A stretch of 6,393 nucleotides of DNA, from NCBI GenBank assembly GCA_021300055.1, contig JAJTHU010000197.1, positions 1-6,393 of the forward strand, written 5' to 3'. Source of the stretch: Nitrosomonadaceae bacterium. GTDB lineage: Bacteria; Pseudomonadota; Gammaproteobacteria; Burkholderiales; Usitatibacteraceae. The position numbers and the translations under genes are program-made. Below the pieces are notes generated by a model that did not search any database, was not told the origin of the DNA, and saw nothing but the letters and a program-made list of their open reading frames with translations. Below are positions 5,714-6,393 of the stretch, one piece after another (position 1 is the stretch's first letter; each line of letters starts with the position of its first letter).

Positions 5714-6393
5714 GCTCGCAAGGTCGCTTCGTTGGCGGCAATGAGCGCCGCGCCGCGCTCAGCGATCATCATGGTCGGTGTGTTGGTGTTTCCAGAGGTG
5801 ATGGATGGCATGACCGATGCATCAATCACGCGCAGCCTATCAACGCCCAGCACGCGTAACTCGCTATCAACGACCGCGCTGGCGTCTTGCGCGTGGCCCA
5901 TCTTGCAGGTACCCGCCGGATGGAAGATCGTGGTGCCGATGTTGCCTGCTGCGGTGATCAGCTCGTTTTCAGTCTGGAACGCCGGGCCTGGCATGAATTC
6001 CTCTGGGGCGTAGGGTGCGAAGGCGGTGCTCGCCGCGATGCGTCGCGTGAGTTGAATGGCATCAACCGCGACTTTGCGGTCGGTATCAGTGCTGAGGTAA
6101 TTCAGCGTGATGCGCGGTGCGTCCGATGCGTTCGATGATGCAATGCGTACGTGGCCGCGCGAAGTCGGGCGCAGATTGCACACACTCATCGTCACGGCGG
6201 GCCAGCGGTGCAGCGGCTCACCAAAGCGATCGAGCGAGAGCGGCTGAACGTGATATTGCAAGTTGGGCGTGCGCTGATGCTCGTCAGATTTGGCGAACGC
6301 ACCGAGTTGCGAGGGTGCCATCGACAGTGGGCCTTCGCGCCAGAAGGCGTATTGCATCGCCATTTGCAGCTTGCCCCACCACGTGTGATACCA
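5710..6393 (-). CDS. GMC-family FAD oxidoreductase, C-terminal part (5' end outside window)
   Basis: Family members (choline dehydrogenase BetA, alcohol dehydrogenase AlkJ and relatives) oxidise a primary alcohol to an aldehyde with FAD. The frame is open to the right edge, giving 227 residues of a protein that is usually 530-560, so the FAD-binding N-terminal half is missing from the window. What remains is the GMC C-terminal domain. FHPAGTCKMG (157-166 of the fragment) carries the catalytic His158; SAVVDSELRVLGVDRLRVIDASVMP (172-196) and SGNTNTPTMMIAE (200-212) are family signatures. Asn202 lies 44 residues after His158, the same spacing as His466/Asn510 in choline oxidase, so the active site appears intact. 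Met codons near 6363 are internal. Its TGA overlaps the MFS start. Choline as substrate is not assured; the best label is a GMC alcohol dehydrogenase. Confidence 0.92.
   Translation of the reverse strand, partial: WYHTWWGKLQMAMQYAFWREGPLSMAPSQLGAFAKSDEHQRTPNLQYHVQPLSLDRFGEPLHRWPAVTMSVCNLRPTSRGHVRIASSNASDAPRITLNYLSTDTDRKVAVDAIQLTRRIAASTAFAPYAPEEFMPGPAFQTENELITAAGNIGTTIFHPAGTCKMGHAQDASAVVDSELRVLGVDRLRVIDASVMPSITSGNTNTPTMMIAERGAALIAANEATLRA

Overview
The window looks like ordinary chromosomal DNA of a moderately GC-rich proteobacterium, most likely gammaproteobacterial. LexA and thymidine kinase closely resemble the E. coli proteins, the SOS operator is of the CTG-N10-CAG type, and the other genes are typical Gram-negative housekeeping or catabolic genes. 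I cannot assign a genus. No rRNA, tRNA, insertion sequence, phage gene, integron or CRISPR array is visible.

Left half (1-2942), all on the minus strand. Transcription runs from lexA through tdk (type II thymidine kinase), a GNAT acetyltransferase, a gene-poor stretch (620-943) and a small membrane protein to the N-terminal part of a glutaredoxin-fold/GST-like protein cut by the window edge. lexA has a recognisable LexA box placed directly against its start codon. tdk follows 92 bases after lexA.

Middle (2943-4451). Divergent from lexA is a secreted PhoD-type metallophosphatase on the plus strand. The 138-base gap holds the lexA operator and promoter and a possible -10 element for the phosphatase.

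Right part (4499-6393), minus strand. The C-terminal part of a GMC flavoprotein oxidoreductase overlaps the start of an MFS transporter by an ATGA junction, so the two are probably one operon for uptake (or export) and oxidation of an alcohol-type compound. It converges on the phosphatase gene.

I found no clear new defence or mobile system. The points most worth checking are the lexA operator and -10 geometry, which predicts a leaderless or near-leaderless lexA mRNA; an Arg in place of the usual fourth zinc ligand of thymidine kinase, with a terminal Cys that might substitute; the possible lexA-tdk co-transcription across a leader with hairpins and a U6 tract; and the near absence of Shine-Dalgarno sequences across the window.
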